Positions 20,732 through 34,700 are shown, counted from the first letter of the stretch. The stretch is DNA of 64,000 nucleotides from Rugalucina vietnamica (GCA_964017185.1 OZ024878.1:13897351-13961350), one strand, 5' to 3'. A program made the numbers and translations. Notes: generated from the letters alone by a model not told the origin.

Positions 20732-21318
20732 AATTAATAGGAATTACTCACCCAAAACAGTGATAACATAACGCCGTATAACACAAGATGCAAAAGATTT
20801 TCCAAAAAATGGCAGGGTTTGTTATTTGAATCAATAAGATGTGGAATATTCTTTTGGAATAATATCCATCTTAATAGGTGTGGGTAATATCCGACACTTG
20901 GATTCATGAGCCAGTATATTCAGAAGCTAACTTAGTTTCTCCCATATAGGACCTTGGTGCTGAAGCGCCACTCATATTTGAATATTTAAAGTATAAATCT
21001 AATTATGGAAAAAAGAATATGTGTTCTCGAAAAGTTGAGTATTACAAATATCAAATATATGAAATAATCTAACATATTTTATTGTGCATATTCAATAATA
21101 CTTCATTAACATAAAGGAAAATAGAAGTTAACTTTGCTGTCCATCTAAAACCAGCATTTATCAGTTGACAGTAGCTGCTGTTGAACGCTTACAGTTGGAA
21201 AAGCAGGTTAAAATGTTATGTAAAAGCTACTCATTTCACTGAAAGAACTTTACCCTCTATGAGGGATCAAATAGATCAACCGCTGTCTGAAGGATTATAT
21301 GACATTCAGGATACATAT
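20732..21318. other. probable PACSIN 3' UTR or downstream DNA
   Basis: No coding potential or repeat family recognised. Confidence 0.35.
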
Positions 21319-21549
21319 GAGCCGCAACGTGAGCAAACCGGTCTTCTGGGTTTCTGACCAGGTCTGACACAAACCGGCCTGTACAGTCTCAGAAGGTGGC
21401 TAGAAGCTTGAAATTTTGGAATGAAGAAGAAGAGGAATTGTACTTGTGTAGCGAAAACAAAGGCACGGATCAGATGTCAGTTACTGCTAAGCTGATCTGC
21501 GCCTTTGTTTTTGCATAGGCAAAAATCATTTTTTCTCATGATGTGGCTC
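21319..21549. repeat. MITE family B, duplication ATAT
   Basis: gagccgcaacgtgagcaaac to catgatgtggctc; atat on both sides. Confidence 0.9.
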
Positions 21550-22651
21550 ATATGACAGGGCATATGGTTGACAAAATAGTGCACAAAGAGTAGTGCACAC
21601 TGTAGTGAAATATTTGGTATTGTTAGATAGAAATGGCGTATAGATTTTGGCATTTTACTTCCATCAAATTGTAAAAAAAGTGATATGTCATTTATAGCAT
21701 ATACACATCTAGTTTTATTCATTGTATTTCATCATATATATCGTTACATTGTACATGAATAGTTAGGAAGTAAATTCCTTTATAACTGTATTTTGTGTTC
21801 ATGTCACGGTGGCATATACTCATTATTTAGGTATTTTGGAATTTTATTTGTCCATGCTGTAATGTACATGTAAGTTGTTACTGTAGATCTATATGCACAC
21901 TTTTGTACAGAATTTTCTAAACCCAATGAAATAGGTAAAGAAGCAGTTTGATGAAAATGGAAGGATTATTTTTTGTTTTTCTCCATAAACTATTGTAGAA
22001 CTCATTCAGTTCAGCTAATTTCTAAAGACAATACATGTTCTGTCAGCAGCCACAACATTATTTTATGCAGAAATTAACAAAAGTATATACCTTTTAATTA
22101 CCATACGAATTGCTCCTTATGTGTTCCAATATTTCTAACTTAGTTATTCATCACAATTAATTACCACAGTCATCACTCATAGAACAAAAAGGTCATCTAA
22201 TGTCATTCAAATATTTAATTTCAGTCACTATAAGCAGAAATTGTGGAAATTTTAGATGTTAATGCTTGTAAAAAGCTTTGTGTATTTTACATTTATAAAG
22301 GAACTGGAAAAAGGGCCCACGGGCCCACTTTCCTGAAAAATGGAGTCCAGGCTTCTTCACAAATCTTACAACAAAAATACACATTACTTTATATTCTTCT
22401 GATATTTTATTTAACAAATATTATCCAATTGGCTACAACAATCCCCCTTGGGACCCTCATATATTCAAGTTGAAGAATTAATTAAATTCTTTGATTGCTT
22501 AGCTTTGGAGGTACTGTTAACTTGCTGCTTTATTTATTTATTTTCAGTTTGCTAGTTCGGCTCCCTGTATAAGGCATTAGATATTTTGTATTTATTTTTT
22601 TTCTACCTCAGAAGTAGTAATCAATTACCAGTGGAAATCTTATAAGCTTCA
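21550..22651. other. AT-rich intergenic DNA, nothing recognised
   Basis: No ORF with protein-like composition, no splice-site chain, no repeat copy seen. Confidence 0.4.
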
Positions 22652-22930
22652 CATTACGAAAACTTGCCCATGCAATATACAGAGAATTTTCGAGCTTTAA
22701 AAATCGAAAATTTTTAGCTGAAAAAGTTTGATATTTTTCTTATTTTTGCTCAAAACATAGATTGTGGGTACACGTTAGAACCGCCTCGCCGAGGCGGTTC
22801 TAACGAGTACCCACAATCTATGTTTTGGAGCAAAAATAAGAAAAATAGGTTTACCCCTGCATACCCCAGTTTTGCTATATAAAAGTGGGGTATATGGGGG
22901 TATATATTACACGGACATGTTTTCCTGATG
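22652..22930. repeat. MITE family A, best-preserved copy
   Basis: The terminal repeats are cattacgaaaacttgccc and ggacatgttttcctgatg. The perfect central palindrome gttagaaccgcctcg/cgaggcggttctaac lies at about 22774-22804. Confidence 0.9.
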
Positions 22931-23635
22931 AGATTAATTGTGTAGCATTCTAGATAATTGCCAGAAGATAATAATCTTTTCAATTATGCAATTTGCTATG
23001 GCTTTGGAATAAAAATTGGCACAACTCAAATGTTTTCAAGTAGTTTTCTGAACAAATAGAAGAATCTTTTCTTGGAACACTTAACACGGACCAGCTGGGC
23101 TGGTCTAGTGTTACTGTATTCATCTTTTTATCTTTTTTATGTGTAGAAAGAGTTTATAGCTTTTGTATGTCAGACATAGATTTTGGGTTGTACATGCCAA
23201 AGTAGTCTTTGTTTTTTCACTCTTTTTCACAGGCAAATTAATGAATGCATTTGATACTAGATATTAATACCATATATTGCATCTTTCACTAAGTACTAAA
23301 ATTGAACAATTACAAAAGAAATTTAGGTTATTGGATAAAATTTTCTCATTTGTCTATAAAACAACTTTTCCCATTTATAACATCACTATTGCATATTTTA
23401 ACAAGTTCATTCGATTACACGTACCAATGAAAACTTCCTATATCCCTTGTGTTGAATACATTTGTATGTACAAGAAATATATGTCCAAGTTGGACACATG
23501 TTAATAGTTGATAAGTTTAGGTAGAGATGCTAGTTTTTAATAGCTATGCAATGCTGTTGATATTGTTGTTAAAGATGTATATATTCTAGTTATTACCGAG
23601 GTCTTTGGAAGTCTTAACTTCTGGATGTTTACCCA

Positions 23636-23934
23636 GGCCGAGTTCGCTTGTGGCTATACCAGCTATCTGCCCCGGCTATTAGCCTCAGCCGAACGGCGAT
23701 AGCCCGAGCTATAGCCGCGGCCACGCTGACTATCCTGAGAAGCGTGGTCGCGGCTATAGCCCAGAAATACCCGTATGAAGAATACTGACCAATCAAAGGC
23801 CAAAACGACATCTCCGGATTTCCACGACTGCATTTGATACGACCCTTTTGATTAGTCAGATTTATTCAGGGAGAATATCAAATAATGGAACAGCAGCTAT
23901 AGCCCAGACTATCTCTACAAGCGAACTCGGCCCC
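23636..23934. repeat. palindromic MITE family G
   Basis: The inverted ends ggccgagttcgcttgt and acaagcgaactcggcc enclose ctatagccgcggccacgct and agcgtggtcgcggctatag. A single copy in the window. Confidence 0.75.
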
Positions 23935-24963
23935 AGCCAACAGTTGTTCATGGTTCTAGACATAAAGCACAGTATCAACAAACTAGTTTAGATTCATGAA
24001 AATGCTAAGGCTGATATTGACATCCAAAAGTAATGACTCCATAAGAATTTTATATGTACAGTGTTGAAATCAATAATGGTCAGAAGAATCACATTCACTC
24101 GTCGCTTGCTAGGTGAAAAAAGTGCTGGTACATTTTAATCTCATGATTTATTTGAAATTTAAAATATGTGTGAACTATCACAGGTGATAAACAAAGTGTG
24201 TTAATTACTTGTTATAGTGCTTTGATTATTATTCAGGTCTTTTGGGGGGTTGGGGATAGAGTGGGGGGTTTGAAGCAAGAAACAAAAATGTTAAAAAAAT
24301 GTTAAAATCATTTACAAAACGATCCATAGAGCTATTTAAATACTCAGTTTGCTTTAACATTTAACATCACCATTTTGTATTAAAAAAATATGAAACATTT
24401 TTAATAGTTTTAGCACTTCTATTTGTCTTGAACAATTTGCATTTTTTCACGTACACTATAATAAAACACACACACACTGAAGAATTAATTTGTTTAAAAG
24501 TGGAATCCTATTAAAGTGTTGGCACTTTAAAGTGGGGGTTATTTTATAATGAGAATATATTTGCATAAAAGTGTATAAATGAAAGTATACAAAATGATAT
24601 TATGTATGTACATGTGTATGTCACAGATTTATGTTTCATGTTATTTCGTTTTTATTCCATACACCATTTTTCAGAAAAAAAAATGGTGTATTATAAAGTG
24701 CTTCCTTCATCTTGAAGATTTAAGAGCGGTAAGAGAAATAGCCATAGACACTGATAAGACAGTCTCTGATTTCATGTCTGTACAGGGCTCATGTGAGACA
24801 AGCTTGCGTGTGCCAGGTGAATTTCTCTTGGGGTTTTCCTGTTTTTGCTCCATCTTTCGTTTTCGCACCAATCATCTGTTCGGCTCATTTTATATGAGCT
24901 GAAATAATCTCGGAAAAGTCGTAAAACTGAATAAAAAATGTTCCTTTTTTCAAAGGCACCCTG
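23935..24963. other. intergenic DNA, nothing recognised
   Basis: AT-rich; short Met-led ORFs only. An imperfect hairpin lies near 24658-24690 (acaccatttttc/aaaaatggtgt). Confidence 0.35.
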
Positions 24964-25443
24964 TATACCCATGATGCTACCAAGATTCTTACAGCGAAGA
25001 TTGACTCAACATCACACGATGTGACAAAATGGAGTGTGGTGATTGAAAATCGGATCAATTTGGCTGCAACCTACAGCAAAACAATGACAACAATGACATT
25101 CTTTGCTGTATATTGGTCAAATCAATCTTCCAATTTCTGCACTCCAATTGAGCCGCGACGTGAGAAAACCGGTCTTCGGGGTTTCCGACCAGGTCAGACA
25201 CAAACCGGCCTGTACAAGCTCAGAAGCAGGCTAGAAGCTTGAAATTTCGGATATAAGAAGAAGAGGAAATATACTATCCGTGTAGCTAAAACAAAGGCGC
25301 TGATCAGCTTCGCGGTTACCGCGAAGCTGATCTGCGCCTTTGTTTTCGCATAGGCAAAAATCCTGTTTTCTCACGATGCGGCTCAATTTGTCATGTGTCA
25401 TGTGATGCTGCATCAGTCTCTGCTGTAAGAATCATGGGTATAT
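24964..25443. repeat. inverted-repeat element with nested family B
   Basis: The ends tatacccatgat...attcttacagc and gctgtaagaatcatgggtata are inverted. Family B sits inside at 25150-25384. Confidence 0.7.
25150..25384. repeat. MITE family B, duplication AATT, nested
   Basis: gagccgcgacgtgagaaaac to cacgatgcggctc; aatt on both sides; intact hairpin with tcgcggttaccgcga loop. Confidence 0.92.
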
Positions 25444-26300
25444 GTATATATGGTGAGCAATCTGATTAGGATCGTCTTGGCCAATATCAACTCTTCTGGA
25501 TGGTTATGTTAAAAGGAAATTCTTTTATGGTTTCATTCATACATTGTATTCTGTTTTAACAAACCAAGTATTCAGACACTAAGCGAGCTATTGCATGGTG
25601 AAACCATCTAAATTGCTTTGTTACCAGCATAGTCATGAATAAGCATAGGGTCCTCTGAATAGCGTTTACTGGTGATATGCATGTACATGTGTACTTCTTC
25701 ACTGGATATTAAAGCTGGTTGAAATAAGTTCACAGCTCTTATGAGATGCAAACTTGGACATGCAGTAAACTGATATATCAGCAGAGGAAATCAGAGAATC
25801 AGTGAGGTCATTACAGTCCCTCTTAGTCTAGGCGAAAAAACACAGAGGCTTCTATGCTAGCAGAGGGTGTCTGAAATGCCTGGGTCAGACTGTGCTGGAT
25901 TCACTTCTAATTTTATTGATTTTGTCATGTTATAGCATAAATCCTTCATTTCATGAACATACATTTCCATAGTCTATACATGTATGTCTGTATTTAACAA
26001 TTTATCATTGGTAACAGTATGTGTGCTCATTTAAAACTAATGTCAGCAGAAGGCTTTGTTAAAAGAACTTGAAATTAAAAGCAGTCAAAATATTTTAAAG
26101 AAAAGGTTGTTGAGTAAAAAGTAGCCAATGGGATTACTGTAAACCTAAGGGTTAAAGGCAGAAATAAGATAGCACATTTTCTGGAGCAGATCTGTGCCTT
26201 TGTTATCGCAATATACAATTAATGTACAAATTACCTCTTCTCTAAATTCACGTCTCAAAAAGCTAAGTTTTATTCAAACCTATACTGAACATGAAGACCA
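25444..26300. other. intergenic DNA with a family B fragment
   Basis: Only a trace of family B (cagatctgtgcctttgttat, about 26186-26210) was recognised. Confidence 0.4.
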
Positions 26301-26532
26301 GGCCCCAAGGTTATAAAACTTATTTCATGCTCAGCTCAGCTGAGACTAAAATTATCCTGCTGATAAATGTTAAAATTGTTGGCATTTTAACATTTGTTAG
26401 CAGGATAAATCATAGGCTTTGGTGATTTAAATCTATAATTTCAATTTATTTGGGCTATTTTGGCATTTATGAGCAGTTAAAAGTTCATGCTCAGTTGAGT
26501 TGAGCATGAAAAAAGTTTTATAATCTCAGGCC
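26301..26532. repeat. MITE family D
   Basis: The ends ggccccaaggttataaaac and gttttataatctcaggcc; an internal hairpin of taaaattgttggcatttta flanked by tcctgctgataaatg. Other copies are at 38405-38623 and 42199-42437. Confidence 0.85.
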
Positions 26533-27269
26533 AAGTTTTGTTAAAGATGTGGCTCAATCATACAAATTGTCAGTTCTTTCAACCAAAGCCTTTACCTGGC
26601 AGAGTTGTTCATTGATACTCTTTGTTGGAGAATAGATTTCATATAAGTTATTCATTTATTCAGCAAATACTGCAATAAATTATTACATGTAATTTTCCCT
26701 TGATTTGTTGTTCTTTTATCATCCGTAGTTGAAAGCAGACTGTTGCAATCATAGATTTACGAACCACCTGTATGCAGATTAAACAGCCAAGGGACGCCTT
26801 AGTTTGTAGTCTAGATTAGCTTTGTATAGAGCTTATTGCATAAATACTCATGCCACACAATAAAAACAGGCACGTATTAACAAAGAGAAAGCCATGTTTT
26901 AATGAGGCAATTCTCGTACTGGGTGCCGTTAATACACTGCTTTTATTTATGGTTGTTACAGGGCCTCTTGCAAAAATAGACATCATCGCTTAACATGCAT
27001 TTGATTTAACGTTATATTGTGATGTAATGATGACTTTGAAGTTTGGCCCTCAAGCAACATGTTTAAAATGTTGGCTTATGTCACTTTCCGCCCTATTTTG
27101 GGTTCATGAAAAGAAAAAAAGGGTCATGAATTTTTGCAAAATCTGAACAATTTCTCCAAATTTTCGCATGAAATAGTTGTATAATGCAATAATAACGATC
27201 AAACATTCTTTCTGATGCATTGGCATCTGCTGGACTACTCAGGAGGGTTAAACCCTCGCCTTTCAGGCT

Positions 27270-27270
<1 letters not shown>
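26533..27270. other. intergenic DNA, nothing recognised
   Basis: No coding or repeat signal recognised. Confidence 0.35.

Positions 27271-27312
<42 letters not shown>
27271..27312 (+). repeat. poly-G tract, 42 G
   Basis: An uninterrupted G run. The length may be inexact in any assembly. Confidence 0.9.
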
Positions 27313-27354
27313 CTTCAATGCCTCACTCTGGACCCAGCAGATTTTAATGCATAG

Positions 27355-28105
27355 AAAACCATGTTTGATCCCTGTATTTCGTTCCAGTTGATGGTGAGAA
27401 TTATTGATAGCCCAATGGTTAATCCGTCTGCTTTGGGAGTGGTGGGTCATTATTTCACACCCTGACAATCTGATCCAGATTGTAACGAACCACAGCAAAC
27501 CCAGTCGTTGGAAAAGCATGCTGATCCACCAAGGGTGGTTTACTGCGCTATATATTCAACACTTACTCGATTCACAATGTTTTGAGATTGAAATTTGCAT
27601 ATTATAAGCAATCAATATGCCACTAATATGTAACCCCAACATATTTTTCCAAGGGATGCTATCCCATCATATTATTTCCCCCTCCGAGAAGACTCGTCCC
27701 GAGTCTTGGCCTGGGAACTACATGGGTAAGGCAACTCCGTTTTGGCAGTTGTCATCATCCCACCGCTGCCACCGAAAGTAACGAACAGCCGAGCCAAGCC
27801 ACAGCAAACCCCGTCGGTGGAAAAGCATGCTCATCCACCAAGGGTGGTATACTGCGCTATATACCGTACTCAACACTTACTAGATTCGCAATGTTTCGAG
27901 TTTGAAATTTGCATATTACAAACACTCAATATGCCGCTAATACGTTGCACCAACATATTTTTCCAAGGGAGGCTTAGTCTGACTGGTCAGCCGTCAAAAT
28001 GAAGTATCATACCCAGTGGTTCATTTTGCCAAAATGATACATCAGGTATCAAAAATTAATTTTGACGGCTGACCCGCCAGACTAAGGGAGGCTATCCCAT
28101 CACAC
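27355..28105 (+). repeat. tandem pair of about 280-bp repeats J
   Basis: 27480-27670 and 27795-27972 share gaaaagcatgct, atccaccaagggtggt, gcgctatata and catatttttccaaggga. The second copy is interrupted by a 114-bp MITE. Confidence 0.8.
27973..28086. repeat. 114-bp MITE with 5-bp duplication
   Basis: The ends cttagtctg...cagccgtcaaaat and attttgacggctg...cagactaag; flanked by ggagg on both sides (27968-27972, 28087-28091). Confidence 0.88.
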
Positions 28106-28282
28106 AGATTAATAGATTTGTGTTCACACTGGAAAAAATATTAGTGTATCATTGATGTAGAACAGTCTTACCTGGATGCAGATTTTGTCCAGTAGTTTAA
28201 CCAGATCAGTATGAACCCATTTAAACATCTGTCTAGTGTGAACACAAACATTTAGTCTGAGCAAGTTAATCCAATTCAGTTT

Positions 28283-28445
28283 GTTTGGTTGGTTGCCTTG
28301 GGCTTTAACGTCCCACCAACAGCTACGGTTATACTGAGATGGGACTTAGGTTTATAGTCTCATCTGAAAAACTGGAGAAGCCAGGAATCTAACCTGCGAC
28401 CCCTGGTTTTCACGGAGGGTGACATAACCACTGCATCACGAAGGA
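28283..28445 (-). repeat. tRNA-derived SINE
   Basis: On the - strand gatgcagtggttatgtcacc (A box) and gcaggttagattcctgg (B box) are spaced like a tRNA; the body has gtcccaccaacagct. Confidence 0.55.
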
Positions 28446-28667
28446 TTCTCGGATCTGTTTGGCCCGGTTAAAAACATCTAGTGTGAAAGTGCCCTGTGTT
28501 TAGTGAGGGACTAACTAGTAAACATATAACGTTACATATTTATGTGGTAAGTAGCCTCTCATGTGCATGATGTCCCATATCTGTGGACGGTGAGACCCAT
28601 AAGGAACGAAACGACTTGGTAGAAGTGCACGTTAGTTGTACCAATAGCACCATAAATTGTTTACAAT

Positions 28668-28733
28668 ATGGCGGCTCCAGCAACTTCACAACAAGCTAGT
28701 CAGCTTTTAGAAGACGAATCACTGGCAGAGGAG
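28668..28733 (+). CDS. candidate first coding exon of TXNDC9-like gene (option A)
   Basis: ATGGCGGCTCC opens 22 codons, MAAPATSQQ...LEDESLAEE, ending in phase 0 at GAG/gttgga, a weak donor. Joined to the next exon it gives LAEEKLLEELENEE, a continuous acidic helix typical of the family's N-terminus. A CCAAT word lies at 28640-28644. If this is the real start, intron 1 is about 9.4 kb and contains the whole gypsy element. Confidence 0.5.
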
Positions 28734-31700
28734 GTTGGAAACCTGATATATTTATTTTCAACTGTTTTTGAATGGGTTCATCTACATTTTTGTGCGATGA
28801 AATTATAATATTCTTGTGTGACAAAATCATTATTTTTGCAAGTCGGTCTTCATAGGAAAGTACCGGCGATTAATTCACTTGGTCGAAACGACTTTGAGTA
28901 GCCTGACAACCCCGTTTCTAAGGTAATTCAAAACATAGACTCGCCCGCAAAGTAGATTCGTCCAATGTGTGTGACGTCACAGACAGTATAAATACCTGTG
29001 TTTCACGTTGCGAGTGGTTCAGTTAGCAAGAAGTCGTCGGAGAGTACAGATAAAGTAAATAAACCAATATAAAATCTATTAAAGACTGATTGCAAGCTTG
29101 GTTTAGTGGCGAACAGTGGATTTTATCCATCTCAGTAGCAATAGCGAAAAGTGGACACAGTCCATCCAAGTAGCATTGATTAATATAACCAAGCAGTGAA
29201 CAGTCTTAGGCGATTAAGGTGGTTTATGTTACTAGCATAGGACTGGCCTAGCAGAAGTGTATGCTGGTCACTCACGGAGCATCAGCAGTGTAGGCTGATA
29301 CTAATAATCAGGGATAGCTCAGCAGAGATTAAGGCTGAGCTCATATCCCAAGTGCAGATCATCATCACATTTGTTTTATATGCATATTAAGTTGATTCCT
29401 ATGATTTTTGTTTTGCTCATCCAATCATTGTAAATCATTGGTCTATAATCACAGGACAAAGTAGTCCCAAAGGAAAATTATTTATATATATTTATCAAGC
29501 TAGCCCCGCATACGTTACATATTTTTGGCGCCCAATAAGGGACAAATTTCTATTGCATTAACCAATAGGCTTACCCATCTATCATCAGTTGTTATTTAGT
29601 ATTACTGCAATATGGACGATAAATATTACGAAGAAATGTCTCGTCAGATTGAAGAGCTCCAGAGGCAAAATCGGGTCTTAAAGTTGGAGCATGAGCTCAG
29701 GAGCTATAGACAAGAGCTAGGCGAAATGTCTGGTCTACTTTCTACCCCAGCACCAGTTAAAGATGAGCAAGGTCTAGGTTCTAGGAAGGTATGGTCAGAT
29801 ATACCTAAGGGGAGATCAGATGATGCTCATGGTGCTGAGGCCGGACTGTCTGAGGCGGAAGGCATAGACAGTCAAGAGATACCTGATAGGTTTGTGACAA
29901 ATAGAAAGAAGCCAGCTAGCTCTGGCTCGAAATCAAAGGACGTAATTATGAAACCAGCCACTTATGATGGTAGTGTAGCATGGATGGACTACAAGGCACA
30001 TTTTGATGCCTGTGCCGAGCTGAACGGCTGGACGGATCAACAGAAAGGTCTGTACCTTTCTGTATCACTACGTGGACAAGCACAAGGTGTGTTTGGCAAT
30101 TTAGAGTCTGGCAAGCATGATTATGGTGACTTGGTCAGGGCTCTAGAGGAGCGCTTCGCACCTCCGAACCAGACTGAACTATATAGGGTCCAGTTGCGTG
30201 AACGCCGCCAAAAAGCATCTGAAAGCATGGCCGAGCTTGGACAGGATATCAGACGCCTGACCAACCTCGCATATCCTAAAGCTCCCAGCGATGTGAGGGA
30301 GACCTTAGCTAAAGAACAGTTTGTCGACTCGCTAGTCAACACGGAAATGAGACTGAAGATCAAGCAGGCAAGGCCTATTGATCTTAATGACGCTGTGCGA
30401 CACGCTGTCGAGTTAGAGGCTTTCTATAGAGCAGAAAGTAGACAAGCTGGACAGGGGTTCATAAATACAGCTGTCTCAAGCGAACAAGTTGATGACAAGA
30501 AATTGGCGGAAGCGTTCTCGTCTCTGAACAACAGGTTAGATGAGATGACCAAAGTTATGAACAAGCTGTTGTTTCAGCAACGGAACAGTAATTATCGTCA
30601 AGAAAATCAGCCCTCAAAGCAAGGTCCGGTGAGTAATAGCAGACCGCCTGCTCAGCCAAGGACTGATAATGGCACCAACAGACAAAGGGTTAATAACGGA
30701 AGTTATAAACCCGAGATCAAGGGTCAGAATAGGACAGCTCGCAGGTGCTTTAACTGCAACTCTGACCAGCACTTGATTAAAGATTGTACTCAGCCCAAAA
30801 CTAGTAATAGAGACAAGGATAAACCTGGATCTACAAATAAGGAGAGTGTTTGTCTGAGCAGTACCAATCATGCTGGATTATTTGTGCAAGCTAAGCTCGG
30901 AAAATATGGTGCCGTCTGCTTAGTGGACAGTGGGGCAACACTCAGTCTACTGTCATCTAAGGTTTGGTCTGCCATTAAAGGTACAGTCTCTCTGGAAAAA
31001 TTTGATAAAGAGATCGTATCTGCGTCTGGAAATGTCCTTGATACAAAAGGCAAAGCAAACGTTTGTTTTGTGATAAACGGAGTGAAGTGTGTCATGGACG
31101 TAGTGATAGCTGAAATGGACATTGATGCTATTCTAGGGTTGGACTTCATGTCGATGCACGATGTCATTGTAGATGTTGTTGGTATGACCATGCATATTAA
31201 AGGGACAGTGTGTCCTTTGGTTAAAATTGGAAAGATCGGCTGCTACCAAGTCATCGTCAAAGAAAGGGTACATGTGCCAAGTAGATCTGAGGTTATCCTT
31301 GAAGGACAATTGGTAGACTGGGACTCCAGTAATGACAACATAGGCATCATAGAAACTTCGGACAAGTTTCTAAATTCAAACCGAGGAGTTGTTGCAAGAA
31401 CACTCGTGAAAGCTAATGGAAAAATACCCATTAGATATGCCAACTTTTCTAATGAGGATCAGATATTGTACCCCGGTACAAACATTGCTGAATTTTGTCC
31501 AGCGCAGGTTCTGAGGGCCGTACAGGAAGTCAAGACAAAGCCTCCCAGAAATCTACCCAAGCATTTGACTGAGCTCTATGAAAGAGCATCAGAAGGAATG
31601 TCTTCCACACAAAAGAAACAAATTGCAAATCTCTTAGGAAAATATGGAGATATATTTTCCAAGGACGAACATGACTTAGGTAGGACAGGCATTATAAAGC

Positions 31701-34700
31701 ACAAAATTTCAGTAGATAACACAAGGCCGATAAAACAAGCAATGCGCAGAGTTCCTGTACATATGCAGGATGAAGTTGATAGGCAACTTGATCTTATGCT
31801 AGAACATGATATCATACAGCCATCGACAAGTCCATGGGCTAGTGCTATTGTGCTTGTGAAAAAGAAGGACGGGTCAAGGCGTTTCTGTATTGACTACAGG
31901 CGCCTGAATGACGTCACAGTCAAGGATGCCTACCCGTTACCCAGAATTGATGAATCTCTGGACCAACTTGCAGGGGCCAAATGGTTTTCTTGTTTGGACT
32001 TAAGTGCTGGTTATTGGCAAGTGGAAGTCGATCCTGACGATCGACAGAAGACGGCCTTCATAACTAGGCGCGGTCTTTACGAGTTCAACGTAATGCCATT
32101 TGGCTTATGTAATGCCCCTGCGACCTTCGAGAGGTTAATGGAGTTGGTACTGTCAGGGTTGCATTGGCAAATATGCCTGATCTACTTGGATGACATAATC
32201 ATTTTTGGGAAGACATTTGCGGAAATGATACAGAATCTAGACACTGTGCTAGAAAGATTTGCACAGGCTGGTATAAAATTGAAATCACAAAAGTGTCAGC
32301 TGTTCAAGAGAGAGGTCGATTTCTTAGGCCATGTTATAAATGAACACGGAATACACACTAACCCGCAGAAGATTGAATGTGTCAAAACCTGGCCGACACC
32401 AAAGAATATCACCGAGCTCAGGTCATTTCTGGGACTGTGTAGTTATTACAGGCGGTTTATTGCCAACTATTCGCACGTTGCTAAACCACTGACGAGGCTC
32501 ACAGAAAAAGACCAGAGATTCAACTGGACGTCTGAATGCTCAGAAGCATTTGAAAGACTCAAGCACATGCTTGTGACGGCTCCCATACTTGCTCATCCAG
32601 ACTTTACTAAACCATTTATTCTGGACACGGATGCAAGTAATCATGCAATTGGGGCGGTTTTGTCACAGAAAACGGGAAATGAAGAGCGTGTGATAGCTTA
32701 CGCAAGCAGAACGCTATCCAAATCGGAGAGAAAATACTGTGTAACTCGAAAAGAGTTACTAGCCCTTGTATACTTTGTGAAGTATTTTCGGCACTACCTC
32801 TATGGGCGGATGTTCACAGCTAGGACAGATCACGCGTCCTTACGCTGGCTGATGAACTTTAAGAACCCAGAGGGTCAGGTAGCCCGCTGGTTAGAGGTTC
32901 TATCATCATTTTCCATGACAATCGAGCATCGTCCTGGTAGATTGCATGGTAACGCAGATGGCATGAGCAGGAAGCCTTGCATTGATGATACAGTCTCAAC
33001 TAGCCATAGTGAAATTCCGCAGGATAATACAAAGGACTTAGATCCGAGTTGCATGCATGTAGGAAGTGAGGATACTGATGAAAGTATGAGTGAGTGTGAT
33101 GACTTAATATCTCTGCAAGCAGATGACGACGAACTAGCTGTAGTTCGTTCATGGGTGCAAGCAAATAAGAGGCCGGAATTTGCCGCCATTGCTGCTGAAG
33201 GTTACATATTGAAATCATTCTGGAATCAGTTTCCATGCCTTGAACTACACGATGATTTGCTTGTTCGGAGACAAGAAAATCTGGATGAAGATAATGTGGT
33301 CACATTTCAAGTGATCGTCCCCAAGAAGGCTAGACGATCCATTTTGTATGCCTGCCATGACATGAAAACATCAGGGCATTTGGGTGTCACGAAGACTGTC
33401 AGTAAAATCAAGCAGAAGTTTTACTGGCCTGGCTTACAGTCTGACGTCAGAAGCTATATAGCTGGTTGTGATGCTTGTAGCAAACGCAAAGGCCCAATTC
33501 CATCAAAGCGAGCACCTATGCAGATTGTCAGAAGCGGCTTTCCTATGGAGAGGATTGCCATTGACATTTTAGGTGAGCTACCTGAGACACCAAGAGGCAA
33601 TAAGTACATTGTGGTGATCGGCGACTACTTTACGAAATGGACCGAGGCTTTGCCGATCCCAAACATGGAAGCATGTACTGTAGCAAAAGTGCTTGTGGAA
33701 AATGTGCTTTGTCGATTTGGAATTCCCCAAGTTATCCACTCTGACCAAGGGCGTCAATTTGAAAGTATTTTGTTTCAAGAGATGTGCAAATTGCTAGGTA
33801 TACACAAGACGCGCACCACCCCTTACCATCCACAGAGCGACGGAATGGTTGAACGGTTCAACCGTACGCTTGCGGCGATGCTTTCCGCGTACGTCAGTGA
33901 AAATCATAGAGATTGGGATGAACAGTTACCTTACGTTAGCATGGCCTACCGCAGTACCGAGCATGAAACAACTGGGATGAGTCCCAACATGCTAATGTTT
34001 GGTCGCGAAGTTTCAACACCGCTTGACCTCGTGTATGAGCTACCAAATCTGAGCAAACCGATCCCAAGCAATCAATGGGTTTGGGAATTACGGGACCGTA
34101 TAGAAAGGGCACACGCGCTCGTACGTCAATGCACACAGCAGGCTATGCATAGGCAAAAACGAAATCGCGATTCGCGAATGTCCTATGAAACATTTAAAAT
34201 TGGAGATCAAGTGTTTGTACATTTCCCTGTGAAGAAGGTGGGCACCTCTGCAAAGCTGACGCCTTTCTGGAGGGGTCCATTCAAAGTTACTGGCAAACTG
34301 TCAGATGTTTTGTACAAAGTAAATTGTGGTCGCAATAATGCTGAGCAAATAATTCACTGTGACAGAATTAAGTTATGCAGACAACAAGTTCTAAGAGGTG
34401 AACTTGAACAGTCTGATATAGAAGGTCATGAAGAAGGTCATGCACATGAACCTGAGAATAATGATGATCCTGAAGCAGATAGAGATAATGAGATAGATCA
34501 AATAGAAGAATTGGAATCTGCTCACCAGCCCGTTATGGACACAGACAGAGATTATGAATCTGATAGAAAGAGAGTCCGCAGAAAACCTGTATGGGCTAAA
34601 GATTATGTTTTCTCTTGCAGGATGGTTAACACAAAGGTTACACCAAATAAACACAACATGGCAGATAAGGCAAAGACCAGATGTACCTGGTGCAAGGGAT

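Noticed and set aside
27235-27519. Proline-rich ORF on the - strand
   Set aside because: The prolines come from the 42-G run.
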